Translations under genes and position numbers: made by a program
Assembly (NCBI RefSeq): GCF_905220415.1
Contig: NC_059552.1
Span: 4,045,001 to 4,109,000, forward strand
Length of the DNA stretch: 64,000 bases
Direction: 5' to 3'
Source: Colias croceus
Lineage: Eukaryota > Arthropoda > Insecta > Lepidoptera > Pieridae
Shown here: positions 47,572 to 59,025 of the stretch, in pieces
Layout: each line of letters starts with the position of its first letter
How positions within the stretch are numbered: position 1 is the first letter of the stretch
Notes under the pieces: generated by a model
What the model was told of the DNA's origin: nothing
What the model saw: only the letters and a program-made list of their open reading frames with translations
The model's database searches: none

Positions 47572-48746
47572 TGTGGTTCCCGGAATGGACGTGTCGAAGA
47601 GTAATGAGCTTTTGAGATCATGTGATATATTATGTAGTTTGGTTAGGATAGATTGCAAGTTTTGCTTCAGCTCTCGGTTAAAAAGTGGTGGCCGGGCAAA
47701 AAATAATGTACTTATCTAAGCTCATAACTTCATCTAATGTTATGCAGATCCAATGAGACGCTTTTGTATGAGAGAATTGGCAACATCCACTCATCCGTTA
47801 ACAGAAGAAATACATCTTGATTGCGGGCTGAAGCTGTAGTTTTTATGGATGCGTTATTGTCCTTTATAATTATGTAAATATCTTAAGGCTTTTATCCGAG
47901 GTCTAATTCTTTCTTCAGTTCTTTTGTGCTAGGTTATATAGCAATAAAGTTAAAATGCCTCAGCCTTTGCTCAATGTCGCCAAATCGATTTTTAATGACA
48001 CGTGATTGAACGCGTGAGAAAACCGGCATCTTTAAGTATTTTGCGTTGCTTGTTATTTTGTCGTCTGATATTTTTTATTGTCATTACTTTAGAATTTCTG
48101 GTTAATCTTTTAATAAACAAATATTATCTGTATAAGTCATAATAATCTGTTTTACTAAATCTCACGTTTACTCATAATTAAAAATAAAAATTTAGTTTTA
48201 ACAAGCTTGATGAACGATAAATCTTGAAGTTAAGTGATGCAAGTAAATGTTAGAAATTTCCATTCCGTTAACTAAGGAATAAGGACAAAGAAGTCATTAG
48301 TTCTATACAATGATATCATTTGTCATTTATTTTGCACAAAGAATAATTTTCCAAGACTGCGAATAAAGATTTTCTACATAAAAACATTTCTAAATAAAAA
48401 AATAAATTATCTTCAACATGACAGATAAAGATAAACGTATGTCTGAAAGTCCAGTTCAAAGAACTGTTTTCAAGTTTGAGTTGAAAATTTTAATGTAAAC
48501 ATAATAATATTATAATTAAAAACTAACGTTTTGTATAAATTTTACTACGGTGATATTAATTTATGCGTTGTTTATACCTACTGTAAGTATATAACTTGTT
48601 GAAAACAAAAACAAGCATCTTTGGAAGATTGAAGAAAAACATATTCAAGTTTTATATTCAAATAAAGTAGGTATGTAATTATCATGAGGTTTTGAAGTCA
48701 AGATAAAATAATATCACGAGGTTTGTTGACGTACACAGAAAACACT

Positions 48747-49166
48747 GGCTGGTTGCAGAGCTTGACCGACCATCAGTGCGTACGTCAGTCGCGCTTGTCA
48801 TATGTATGGAAATTCATAAAACCGTTCATAGCTAGACCGACCATACGCACGCGTATTGTCATGCGCATTAGTGTCATATTCATACAAATTGTTGATGCGT
48901 ATCGTCAGGACCGACGGTACGCATTGACGGTCGGTCAAGCTCTGCAACCAGCGTAAGGCCGGTTGCAGAGCTTGACCGACCATCAGTGCGTACGTCAGTC
49001 GCGCTTGTCATATGTATGGAAATTCATAAAACCGTTCATAGCTAGACCGACCATACGCACGCGTATTGTCATGCGCATTAGTGTCATAGTCATACAATTG
49101 TTGATGCGTACCTATCGTCAGGACCGGCGGTACGCACTGACGGTCGGTCAAGCTCTGCAACCAGCC
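48747..49166. mobile_element. Tandem pair of MITEs
   Basis: Two units of about 207 and 210 bp (48747-48953 and 48957-49166) in the same orientation, over 95% alike by eye. Each begins GGCTGGTTGCAGAGCTTGAC (or GGCCGG...) and ends in the inverse. The three bases between them (TAA) recur after unit 2, consistent with a 3-bp target duplication. Units are internally near-palindromic. Confidence 0.75.
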
Positions 49167-49595
49167 TAAAAAGAAACATCATCGCAGTGATCATGTTTAG
49201 GAAACCATAGCAAATCGTTTTAAAGTGCTGACGCTGTTGTCCGTCACGTTGTGCGATTTTATTGATACTTTAGCCGCTTATATCCGCAATTAGATTAGCG
49301 TAATACTTGTTTCCAGTTGTTGTTTAAACATTACGGTAGATCTCTGAAAAATAGATTGCCGCATTGGAATTTCCTGAATAGCTTCTTCCTTACCTATGTA
49401 TTTTGTTTGGCGAAAATAGTAAAACTAATTTTATTATAATGTCTAATGTCAACATACTATTTTGAACTTTCACACTCTGACAATGAGGGTGAATTTAAAA
49501 TGTCTCCAGATTATCACACTTAACCGTCTTACCATAATGACTTGCTTTTAAACATATCTAGGTAGGTTTTACTAATGAAATCTTTACGTTTTCAG

Positions 49596-49728
49596 GATTT
49601 GCGAACGTCAGAAGCGGAATTAGAAGCGTCAGAGTATTCGCCAGAGGATGACAGCAGTTCCGGTGGTGCAGACCACATCGACTCCTCGAAGCCCGTGCGA
49701 CATGAACCCGAAGTTATTATGGCAGCTG
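49596..49728 (+). CDS. GRAM-domain gene, acidic linker exon
   Basis: Acceptor CGTTTTCAG and donor GTGAGT, 133 nt, phase 0 in and 1 out. It reads DLRTSEAELEASEYSPEDDS, then SSGGADHIDSSKPVRHEPEV. Strongly acidic and Ser-rich, likely disordered (residues about 181-224). In the family this segment links the GRAM domain to the membrane helix. Confidence 0.85.
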
Positions 49729-50631
49729 GTGAGTTCAAATTCCAACAAACTAGAACTTTAGTCTGTGTTAAGAATAGTTTTTCAACTACCTTCAAATGAA
49801 CTAGGATTAGGACTGTAATAATGTAGTAAGATCTAACCCATACGGTTTGATGTAGTACTTACAATTTGCCTGACAGGTTTAAAAATGTGGTATAAACTGT
49901 TGATACTGCTTTTCCTTGTTTATTTATGTTATTACTAGTTTTCCAAATTTCATTCACAATTAGTACATTTGTATATCGTGTGTCCAAGTGTTGTGGTTAA
50001 AAGCTTGAAGATATCACTAAGACACAATCATAATAAGATTAGGCCTAAAACGTGGCCTTGTGGCACGCCTTGCTTCCTACATCTATAACAAGAAGATAAA
50101 ATCTCATTATTGGTGGCAATATTTATTATCCACTTTGCTGACGGTGTCTTAAATAAGATAGTAGCCGTTGAGTATGGCTTCTTATTCTGTTTCTCTCAAG
50201 CTTAAAATACTATACGAAACAAAATCAAATGCTTATGTAAAATCAAAATCTTTTTTGAAAACCATATTATTCTTTATCTATTAAAAATGTATTGTAAACA
50301 TAAATAATTTCTGTGAAAATTTTTCTCGAACACTAAAGATAAAGTAGAGATTAAAGTAATCCAGCGATAATTCACAATTACATCTTCATTATGTCGTTTA
50401 TGAGATTAGTAAACGTGCTTTCAAATAAAATATTTATGAGATATTTTTTTGTTGATTCTATTTTAAGAGTTATATCGACAGTCTGTGTCGAGATTGAGCG
50501 ACTCGGGCGATAATTAGTTACATGAATTTTGTGTCGATCTCTGTGATATGTTTGACATGTAAAAATACAATTTTGAATGCCTCAAAGACGTCGAAATCTA
50601 AAGTTTTAAGCTTGCATAGCTTCTATCGCAG

Positions 50632-50705
50632 GCCTTGAGCGCGGGGACCGAATCTAGAAATTCCGTAACGAAAAAACCTCACGCTCCCCACTCCGACGGG
50701 CGGAG
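50632..50705 (+). CDS. Orphan coding-like block before the transmembrane exon
   Basis: After TTCTATCGCAG the only open frame (phase 0) reads ALSAGTESRNSVTKKPHAPH, then SDGRR, before GTGTGG. The flanking exons splice directly to each other in phase 1, so this block would break the frame in the main transcript. It may be a decayed exon, an exon using other splice sites, or leader of a further transcript. Confidence 0.3.
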
Positions 50706-50850
50706 GTGTGGTTTGAAGGCATGCTACCGCGGCATTTACCGTGGCAGTCCCCGAGTGCCACACGTTTTTTTAACCTGGTTTTGTTATGCCAAATTTTCGT
50801 TGTATTTGGTATGTATGATAATATTAAGATGACGTATGTGGTGTTGGCAG

Positions 50851-51011
50851 CGAGCGCGGCGGTGATCCAGCCGGCGCTGCTGACGGGCGGCGCGTCGGCG
50901 CGGCGCGGCTCGCCCCCCGCGCACCTCGCGCTGGCGCTGCTCGCGCTGCTGCTCGCCTGCTCCGCCCTCTTCCTCGCCTACCGCCTCTACTGCGTCGCGT
51001 ACCGACCGCAC
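50851..51011 (+). CDS. GRAM-domain gene, transmembrane exon
   Basis: Acceptor GTGTTGGCAG and donor GTGAGT, 161 nt, phase 1 in and 0 out. Very GC-rich. After SAAVIQPALLTGGASARRGS it encodes one helix, HLALALLALLLACSALFLAY, then RLYCVAYRPH. The membrane segment is at residues about 249-271 of the 354-aa isoform, preceded by positive RR and followed by R and Y. Expected to anchor the protein in the ER membrane. Confidence 0.9.
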
Positions 51012-51022
51012 GTGAGTGTACC

Positions 51023-51025
<3 letters not shown>

Positions 51026-51054
<29 letters not shown>
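51026..51054. repeat. CA dinucleotide microsatellite
   Basis: About 14 CA units start 14 bases after the donor of the transmembrane exon. Confidence 0.95.
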
Positions 51055-51056
<2 letters not shown>

Positions 51057-51744
51057 CCCACTAGTGTAACGTAACATGTAACGATATATGATTTTAGAAA
51101 TAGAAATAGAAATAAAAAGCGTTTTATTTGCCACCATGTAAAAAACATTATAAAACTTAGTAATATAATACACAAAACAGAATGTGGCAAAAATGCAAAT
51201 GAAGAAATGTAGAATGATGTTGAATGAAGAATGAAGGCAAAAAGGGCTCAGCAAAACAGCAACCATTATTTAAAAATTAAAATGTATTGCTGCACTGATT
51301 TTCAGAGGAGACCACGTGACTGTACAGATGCAATGATTCAGTATTAAATGATACATATATGTAATTATGAAAGTCTGTATAAGTAGCATAGGTGGAGAAA
51401 AAATTTAATGTGCACCTTAATTTCATTTTGCGAACAGTGGGAGAGTGTTAGATATTATATAAATACACAATAAAAATACCTTAAAATGATTAATGGCTCT
51501 AATATGTGGCGACCGGCCGAATACCTATTGCTTTTGATGCTGGAGCAACAAAAACCTCAGACGTTTTTTAAAACATGGAACTGAACTGGATTTTGTTGAT
51601 AGGATACCGATACCGATATTTGTAATAAATAATCGGCGATACTGATACTGATATCGATGACTTGGTAGATAAATAGATAATTAATTACGCACTTATTATG
51701 CATAAAAGTTACCTACAGGGACATAATTAATCACATATTTGTAA

Positions 51745-53412
51745 AGAAAATCACTCCTAAACGACAATCAATTCGGATTTCGCAAGGGCCTCTCAACCGA
51801 GGATGCAATCCTGCATCTTACATCACTAATCACATCCTATGTGGATAATGGTTACAAGTGTCACAGTGTATTCCTTGATTTGCGTAAGGCTTTTGACACG
51901 GTGTCGGTCCCTATTTTAATTTCAAGGCTTGAAAACCTTGGTATAAGAGGTGTAGCTATTGACTGGCTGCATGACTATCTGACTAATAGAGAGCAAGTGG
52001 TGCGCCTTGATAATTTAACGAGCAGCAATGCAGCCTGCACATACGGTGTTCCACAGGGGAGCACACTGGGACCTACGTTGTTTTTAGCGTACATAAACGA
52101 GTTATGTAGTCTCCCTTTACATTCTGCAAACACAATCATGTACGGTGATGATACAGTAGTTATCTTCCACGCCAAATCGTGGAGTGATTTGAAATTGATA
52201 ACTGAAAAAGAGATGTGCAAAATCACTGCTTGGTTGGAAGATAGCCTGTTGTCAATAAATGTTGAAAAAACTAACTACATCTGTTTTGGTAAAAGAATTT
52301 CTTCCATGCCTGGTAATCAATACAAAATTATTCTCCATTCATTCCCCTGCAATAGGACATTAACATCAACTCTTCAGAATACTATTTGCACATGTGAAGA
52401 AATTAAAAGAACCAATGAAACAAGATATCTAGGTGTTATAGTGGATGACAAATTAAGATGGGAACAACATATAAATAGCACAGTAAATGGAATCAGAAGA
52501 CTCATATTCGTGTTTAAAAATCTACGGTCTATTGCCAACTACTCTGCTCATCCAGGTATACAATGCTCTTTGCCACTGTATACTTACTTATTGTATATCT
52601 GTCTGGGGAGGAGCCTGCAAAACTCTAATGCTACCTGTAGAAAGGGCACAAAGGGCTGTTCTTAAGGTTATGTTCTACCTTAATTATAAACATCCTACAA
52701 CTGATATATACATCAAATCAAATGTTCTTAGTGTTCGAAAATCTTATATTTACCAGTGCATCCGCAGGAAACATCGCATGATAGATCTTTCTAATACAGA
52801 GGTAAAAAACCTCATCCAAATTCGCTCAACATCAATATGAATTCTTAGCAACAAAAATGTATAATTTTTAAATAGTAAATACAACGTTAGGGTTATAAAT
52901 CATAATAAAATTAAACGAGTTGTGAAAGATTGGCTAAAAGATATGGATTACGAAGAAACAGAAAAATTAATGATGGTAAATCACTAGGACGTATTCACCC
53001 ACCCACCCACATGTCATACGTACTAACTTACTCACATGCTCTACACAAACACACACATGCACAAACACATACACACACGCAAACACACACACACACACAC
53101 ACATATATGCGAACAGATACAAGCACACAATATTTATAACGGGAATGACTTCTTAAAATTGAAATATTAACTTCAGTTTGTCCTTTTTTTTTGTATAAAT
53201 AAAGGTATATTTTTTTTCCTTTTATCTATTTTTACTGTTTAAACATAAAACTGTGAGTTTGCAGAAACATATATAATATAGATATAAAGACTGGGAAGAA
53301 ACTGGCCTTCGAAACACAGTTTACCACTAGTTCGAAGGTCAGGGTCTGAACATAATGCTGTACCTGTTTCTTGAAAAATAAATTTATTATTATTTATTAT
53401 TATTATTATTTA
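51745..53412 (+). mobile_element. 5'-truncated jockey/CR1-like LINE, inactive
   Basis: The reverse transcriptase starts mid-domain at QFGFRKGLSTEDAILHL, then FLDLRKAFDTV, GVPQGSTLGP and the catalytic YGDDTVV. A GVIVDDKLRWEQHI thumb motif follows. The frame is broken near 52550: the 51841-52665 frame stops while the continuation (HCILTYCISVWGGACKTLML) lies in another frame to 52840. There is no endonuclease ORF. The 3' part has a CA-rich stretch (53031-53105) and an ATT-repeat tail (about 53385-53412). It sits in the intron between the transmembrane and tail exons. Confidence 0.85.
53031..53105. repeat. CA-rich microsatellite in the LINE 3' part
   Basis: Interrupted ACAC/ACGC units, purest near 53085-53102. 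Confidence 0.85.
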
Positions 53413-53526
53413 ACAGGGACTACAATTTAAATGGTATATTTTTAAATAAAAATGCCATCAAAAATGAAGAGAATAATTATTTTTGTATTGTCATTTTACA
53501 AAGTCAGTTAAAGTATTAGTGCTGAT

Positions 53527-53597
53527 TTACACAGGGTCAGTAACTGACTACAAATTCGAGGCAAATCAGTGCTGACCCGAAAAAAACCCTGTGTAAA
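53527..53597. repeat. Small inverted repeat
   Basis: TTTACACAGGGT and ACCCTGTGTAAA bracket about 46 bases; AGTCAG motifs recur to 53690. Possibly the end of a MITE. Confidence 0.45.
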
Positions 53598-53960
53598 CAG
53601 GTTTGAAGTCAGTACAGAGGCTTGAAGTCAGCGCTGAGTTGAATATTCGGACACGAATATTTTAAAGTCAGTTGGCGCCCCCCGCTAAGTAAATAAAGTC
53701 AGTAATTTGTGCGCCATTTTCTTGCTCTTACTAAGTTTTAAAAATTATTATCTAGTTATAGGTACTTAGCGATGAAAAGTTATTCCTTTGTACTTTATTA
53801 TTTGTATTATTTGTGCAATATCGTAATACACACGAAGGCATATTTGATGCGTTTCACTTTAAAACAAATAAAAAAATGAGCGTGCAGTTAAGCCATATGG
53901 CTTATGTTGAGCGGATCATGAGTGATGTAGGCGGTATCGCCTCCATCTGAATGGTTGCAG

Positions 53961-54089
53961 GCCGCTGTGTCGGGGCTGTCGGGCGAGGAGCTGTACGGCG
54001 AGCTGGTGCGGTGGCGCGCGCGGCTGCACGGCCGCGCCGCCAACGAGCTGCACGCCTTCCTCACCACCAACCTGCTGCTGCTCACCAAG
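53961..54089 (+). CDS. GRAM-domain gene, post-membrane helix exon
   Basis: Acceptor ATGGTTGCAG and donor GTATAC, 129 nt, phase 0-0, GC-rich. It reads AAVSGLSGEELYGELVRWRA, RLHGRAANELHAFLTTNLLL, then LTK. The heptad-like Leu spacing fits an amphipathic or coiled helix after the membrane segment (residues about 279-321). Confidence 0.9.
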
Positions 54090-54361
54090 GTATACACTAT
54101 ACATACATACATACTCAAACTCAAACATTTATTTATTCAATTAGACTACTTTAAAGTAGCACTTTCGAATCGTCATTACATAAGTATTTTAAAATTTAAC
54201 ACCGATTCGGAAAGGATCTATGGAGAAGAACCGGCAAGAAACTCCATAGTTGCTCTTTTAAAATCATGTCAATATTACATAATCTGTAACTTATATCTAA
54301 CTACATAATATACATATCATAATATGCCAAAGATAATTCATTTAAACTTATACTAATATAT

Positions 54362-54520
54362 GACCGCCTCCTTGGTGCAGTGGTTGACGCGTGAGGGTAA
54401 CACCGAGGCGTCCTGCGTTCGATTCCCGGTGGAGACGAAAAAAAAAAATGTCTCGGTACGGCAGGACATAGAAGGCTGATCACCTACTTTTCCCTTCGAC
54501 TGACATTAATAACGTCAAAC
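54362..54520 (+). mobile_element. tRNA-derived SINE, second family
   Basis: A box TGGTGCAGTGG (54373-54383) and B box GTTCGATTCCC (54417-54427) are spaced as in tRNA genes, followed by an A run and GTCTCGGTACGGCAGGACAT. The body differs from the SINE at 34455. Confidence 0.7.
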
Positions 54521-54654
54521 TCAAACCCCTAAATAACTTTTACAATAGTATAAGCAGTTAGTTATTTATGTAGGATAAGCTATGATTAGATTAATCTTAT
54601 TACGACATAATATGTACTTTTATTTTTACTCATCCATATTTTAATATTTTTCAG

Positions 54655-54756
54655 GTCAGAGAATCCTTAGAAGCGCTGTCCGGTGTAATACTAACGGATA
54701 TGGCGGAAGGCGGGGCCAACGTCAACGATGTGCCCAACGAGACGCTGTTCAGTTAG
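54655..54756 (+). CDS. GRAM-domain gene, last coding exon
   Basis: Acceptor ATTTTTCAG, phase 0, 33 codons to TAG: VRESLEALSGVILTDMAEGG, then ANVNDVPNETLFS. It continues the C-terminal helix and closes the protein. The stop is followed at once by a GAGT repeat. Confidence 0.9.
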   Translation, partial: VRESLEALSGVILTDMAEGGANVNDVPNETLFS

Positions 54757-57670
54757 CGAGTGAGTGAGTGAGTGAGTGAGCGAGTGAGTGAGTGAATGAG
54801 TTAGTGAATGAGTGATTGACGGCCAGTGAGTGAGTGATCAGTGAGATTTAGTGATATTGAACGTACGACAGGATTCGTTTGGAGCTGATGGTACCTTTGA
54901 GTAAGTTTTTAAAAGCGTTAAGAAGTTTTAAAAGCGTCTATGAAGTTTCATATTAAAATATGTTTTTAATTAAATATTTTTATTTTACATTAATGTTGCA
55001 GTTATAAGTCTACTAAATTACAAGTGTTTTTTTAATGTATGTATTTATATTAATCGACTTATCAAAGGTATCAGCAGTGCACAGTTGAATAGCTGTGATC
55101 CAACAAGTTACATAGATTTCTATATTAGAATTTCATTTGATAACATTTATTTTTGTTTAAGCGTATCCAAAGAGCGGCTCTTGTGATTACTTTGTATATA
55201 CCAGTTGATGCCTATGAGGCGAGGCTAGGTCACAGTGTCAGACACGTATTAGTTAAGCGTTAAATGATATCAGTCTTTGAGAAATATTGCAATTTCTAAC
55301 ATTACTGAACAAAGGAAAAAGCACCCATAAGTCTATGTGTTAGGGTCGGTTTTAGTTTGACTCTTCGTTAAATCTAAGATACAGTAAAATGAACGTACTT
55401 TTCATAACTACTAGCTTTAAAGAAATCATTAAAATAAGACGGTATCACATAATTTTTAATTTAGTAAAATTTGGATACATTGTAATTTAAAAGAGATTAT
55501 GTAGCCAATGTGTAGTTAATACAATATTATAATTGCTTGCTTAATTTATTACGCATTTCCAAAAGTAGTTATAATTTTGTAGTTTCGTTTACATTCACGT
55601 GGAGTGATGTTGTGTGATAATTTCTAAATTGGTGCTAGTTGTTGTTAAGATCACGGAAACATTCCTGTTGAGATAGTACATGTTGAAGGTACATTTATTT
55701 TTATTGTAATCTGCGCAATGAAATAGAGATGAGATGTACTAAAATTGATTAAAACTGTTTGTGAAAGGGTTTGAAAAATGAAAATGCTTATGAATATATC
55801 TACTATACTTCCATTTGAAATAACAATAACATATTAACATTATAAAACACAAAGAGCGGGACTATTTGATATATTATGTATCTACATGAACTCTGGCATC
55901 AATTATTTATTGTATGGAAAATTATTATAGTATTTATTTCATCTCTATTTCATTGCAAAGAGAATATTTTGTAGCCATGTACCTTTAGAGAGGATAAAAA
56001 TATATTAATAAAGGTACATCGCTACAATTAGGTACTTGCCAAAAACTTGATTTTATTTCAAGGCACTCAACATTTTCAATATTTCGGTTACACATAAATA
56101 TCGCTAATAAATAATATTATGTATTTTCGTGTATGTTGTAATTTATTATTCTAGTCTTTAGTAAAGCTCAAGTTGTCAATATGAAGTTATTTTGTGTACT
56201 TACACATAAGTGGAGCTTTGATTAGTGAATAAAAAGTATCCGGCTACCTTATTTAATTTTGTTATAGTGCTATCTTTGTCTGTTATTCTCTATTCGTAAT
56301 ATGTGCGACGGAGAGAACGCTAACCAAAGATGGCCGATTTTAGTTGTCAAATGTCGGATATTATTACCAAACTATATTTTTCGATTGAATAAGTTTTTAT
56401 CGTATATTTCCTTGAGTGTTAGGATCCTCACTCTATGGACGTAGAAATATTTTACATTAATTTTAGTACAAATTGATATGGTATTAGCTATTCATTTTTA
56501 GCCCTTTTTCGACCTAATCTTATCATACCCATCAAGGTTGTTTGATTAGGTTTATGTTTTAAACCTAAGTAAAAATACACCTTTATGTAATCCTATATTA
56601 AATAAGAAATTTATGTAAATCCCGCAAGTTGTAGAACTTAGACCATATCAGTTTGAAGCTATCAAATGATCAAAGTTTTATCCGAAAATTAGTTTGGTTA
56701 GTTTTACATTATAAGTGGGCTTTAAGGGAAATAAATATTCAGAGTTAGATTTATTTTTCAATGAACATAATGTTTATTTTTCTTAGTATATTTTTGTTGC
56801 AGAGTAAAATAATATATTTTTTGTTGGTTTTCATGAAATTGTAATGTGTATTATATTATGGTGAACAATTTTATAATCGCAATTTATGTAATGTGACAGT
56901 AACTGCATTTAGATAATATTCCAATGAGAGTTAGGTAAAAATTCACTTAGGGCAATGTTTTAAGAAATTTACATTAATTTGAGGCCAGTTTTAAGTCTCA
57001 TGTGCTTTAGTTTTTCCATGTATTCAAATAGTTTAAAATTGTAATGATTTATGTATTTACACTGTTATTCTTGTGTTACTGTGACAACTATGTATTGCTA
57101 TGACCACGTTACCACTAGTGCCAAAGTGGTATTTATTTAGCTAGGCTGTGTAAACTATTTCCTAAGAACACAATAAATGTTATTGCCAAAGACAGCTAGA
57201 CTATCATACTAGTTGATACATTCATCTTATATTTGGATATTTAGCGCTATTTTGGTAAAATGTATATAAAACTGCATTCGTAAACTAAATGAAAACGGGT
57301 TTTATGTAAATGTTTGTATATCTTTTGTATACTTATTACAATGGCTGTAAGGTAATCATGTGGAATCAAATGTACAATTATGTATTATAATATGGATTTT
57401 TGCATGTTTTTTGTTGAACAATTTTGAGAATCAAACCCATTGTAGATGTGTATTGGGATCGATGAGTTTTTGTTTAGTTTACGATTGCCAATATTCGCTT
57501 AAGCCTGTTTTCGGTAATTGTAATTATTAGGCGAATCGCGATGTATATTGGTCGGAGGATTTTTCTACAAATTGTTATGGGTTTTGTTGTAAATCGGTCA
57601 TTTGTATATACGATTCAAAGGGTTCAGTTGTTATTCAGATGTAAATAATAGATAGCGGATTTTATTGAAT
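54757..57670 (+). other. 3' untranslated region of the GRAM-domain gene
   Basis: Non-coding after the stop. AATAAA occurs at 56007-56012 and 57172-57177, giving two likely cleavage positions. The limit is set before the mariner at 57735. Confidence 0.6.
54758..54840. repeat. GAGT tetranucleotide repeat touching the stop codon
   Basis: GAGT/GAAT units begin within four bases of TAG and continue for about 80 bases. Confidence 0.9.
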
Positions 57671-57734
57671 ACTGTGTTTTTATTTCATTACCTATCCCTG
57701 TCCCTATACTATAAAAACATGAAATAGGTCATTA

Positions 57735-59023
57735 CGTGGGCCACACTGAAATTTTTGCGTAACTAATAAACAAAACAATTTATTTGTCCAATATTATATT
57801 TACTACTTTTTAAAGTATTCTCCGTTACATTTAAAACACTTTTTCATCCGTTCAAAACATTTCTGGAAACATGAGGACCATTGGTCTGAGGGTATGTTTT
57901 CTGCGTGCTGTTTGAAAGCAACCACGGCCTCTTCTGGCCTCGTAAATGTCGAACCACTCATTGAATCATAGATTTTTGGGAAAAGGAAGAAATCGCAAGG
58001 TTCTAGGTTAGGACTGCGTGCGGCATGAGTCACGTGCTCTATGTTTTCAGTAGCCAAAAATGACTTTGTTTTGTTCGCGGTGTGCGCCGAAGCACTGTCA
58101 TGGTGCAACAAGATGCGACTTCTAGGTCGCTTTTCTCTTATTTTTTCTAAGACATTGGCCAAAAAATAGTGGTGTACCACTCGGCATTAACAGTCTTTTG
58201 TTACTCAAGTGGGATAGTGCAGACAGGATTCGTCTAAGAGAAAAATAATGCAATCATTTGTTTGCCAACCCTACTCGCCTGCCTCAATTTGGTTGGTTTG
58301 CTGTCACTTTCAAACACCCACAAAGAATATTGGTGTTTTCTTTCTGGAATATAACCATATATACATATTTCATGTCCTGTCACGATATTATACACGGCAT
58401 TAGAATGTCCGTAATTGTACTTTAATTGCATTTCTTAACACCAATCTACTCGATGTCGTTTTTGTTCTGGAGTGAGTTTGGGAGCAATTCACCGGCAACC
58501 AAGCTTCCTAACTTTGAAATGTTCATGTAAAATTTTCTGAATTTGTCTCATACCAATCCCCAGATGTCCTCGAATCTCCTAATAAGTGATATGGCAATTT
58601 TCTTAAATTAGTCGTCTGATGTTAGCCATATTTTCCTCCGTGATCGCAGTTGAGGGTCGACCTTCACGAATTTCATCATGAAAAGAAACACGGCCGCGAT
58701 GAAATTCAGCATATCAATGCCTTACAGTGCTCAAATAAGGTGCTTCCCTCCCAAAAGTATTTTGAAGGCTAGCAGTGCAAGCTTTCGGAGAAAACGAACT
58801 TTTAAAATCATCAAAAGTCATCGCCCTAAAATTGTTTCGTGTTAGTTCCGTTTTTGCTACGGACAACGGACTTCAACTTGAGATAAAAAAAAATTGACAC
58901 GAGCTTCCGGCCAAATTTTTTTTTCCTCAACTTATGAGACTTCATAGGTTAAAAAAAATATAACATTCAAAATTCAAACATTTATGGGTGGCTAGAAACG
59001 CAAAACTTTTAGTGTGCACTAGG
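57735..59023 (-). mobile_element. Mariner transposon, inactive
   Basis: The 1289-bp element lies between TA (57733-57734) and TA (59024-59025). The ends are imperfect inverted repeats sharing CACACT-AAA-TTTTGCGT near both termini. It carries a broken minus-strand transposase. Size, TA target and ends are typical for mariner. Confidence 0.85.
57803..58821 (-). pseudogene. Broken mariner transposase
   Basis: Starts MTFDDFKSSFSPKAC at 58821 with helix-turn-helix remnants (EIREGRPSTA) and several in-frame stops. The middle reads NIVTGHEICIYGYIPE, where family members have G-D-E-S-W: the first catalytic Asp is His here. Then HHDSASAHTA and SPNLEPCDFFLFP keep the second and third acidic residues. 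A frame change between 58234 and 58180 and the stops rule out function. Confidence 0.85.
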
Positions 59024-59025
59024 TA

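Larger units (their letters stand above)
47221..49595. other. Intron DNA without a VASt exon
   Basis: Searched for the sterol-transfer VASt domain that follows GRAM in GRAMD1/Aster proteins; nothing coding is visible. Contains the hairpin repeat at 47479 and a tandem MITE pair at 48747-49166. Confidence 0.6.
5000..57670 (+). other. GRAM-domain membrane protein gene (GRAMD2A/2B type), whole locus
   Basis: Constant exons in order: 44178-44338, 46182-46285, 47023-47220, 49596-49728, 50851-51011, 53961-54089, 54655-54756. Phases agree at every junction and give about 329 shared residues. The order is basic linker, GRAM domain, acidic linker, one transmembrane helix, helical tail. First coding exons at 13694, 18671, 40410 and 42875 all end with two spare bases, as do cassettes 5820-5933 and 35103-35213. 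Predicted lengths are about 354 aa (starts at 40410 or 42875), 416 aa (13694 plus the 35103 cassette) and 488 aa (18671 plus that cassette). In this family the GRAM domain binds membrane phosphoinositides and the helix anchors the protein in the ER, at ER-plasma membrane contacts. No VASt domain is encoded, which separates it from GRAMD1/Aster. The left border of this entry is approximate. Confidence 0.85.

Noticed and set aside
50784..51266. 160-codon minus-strand ORF
   Set aside because: Shadow of the GC-rich transmembrane exon and the CA repeat.
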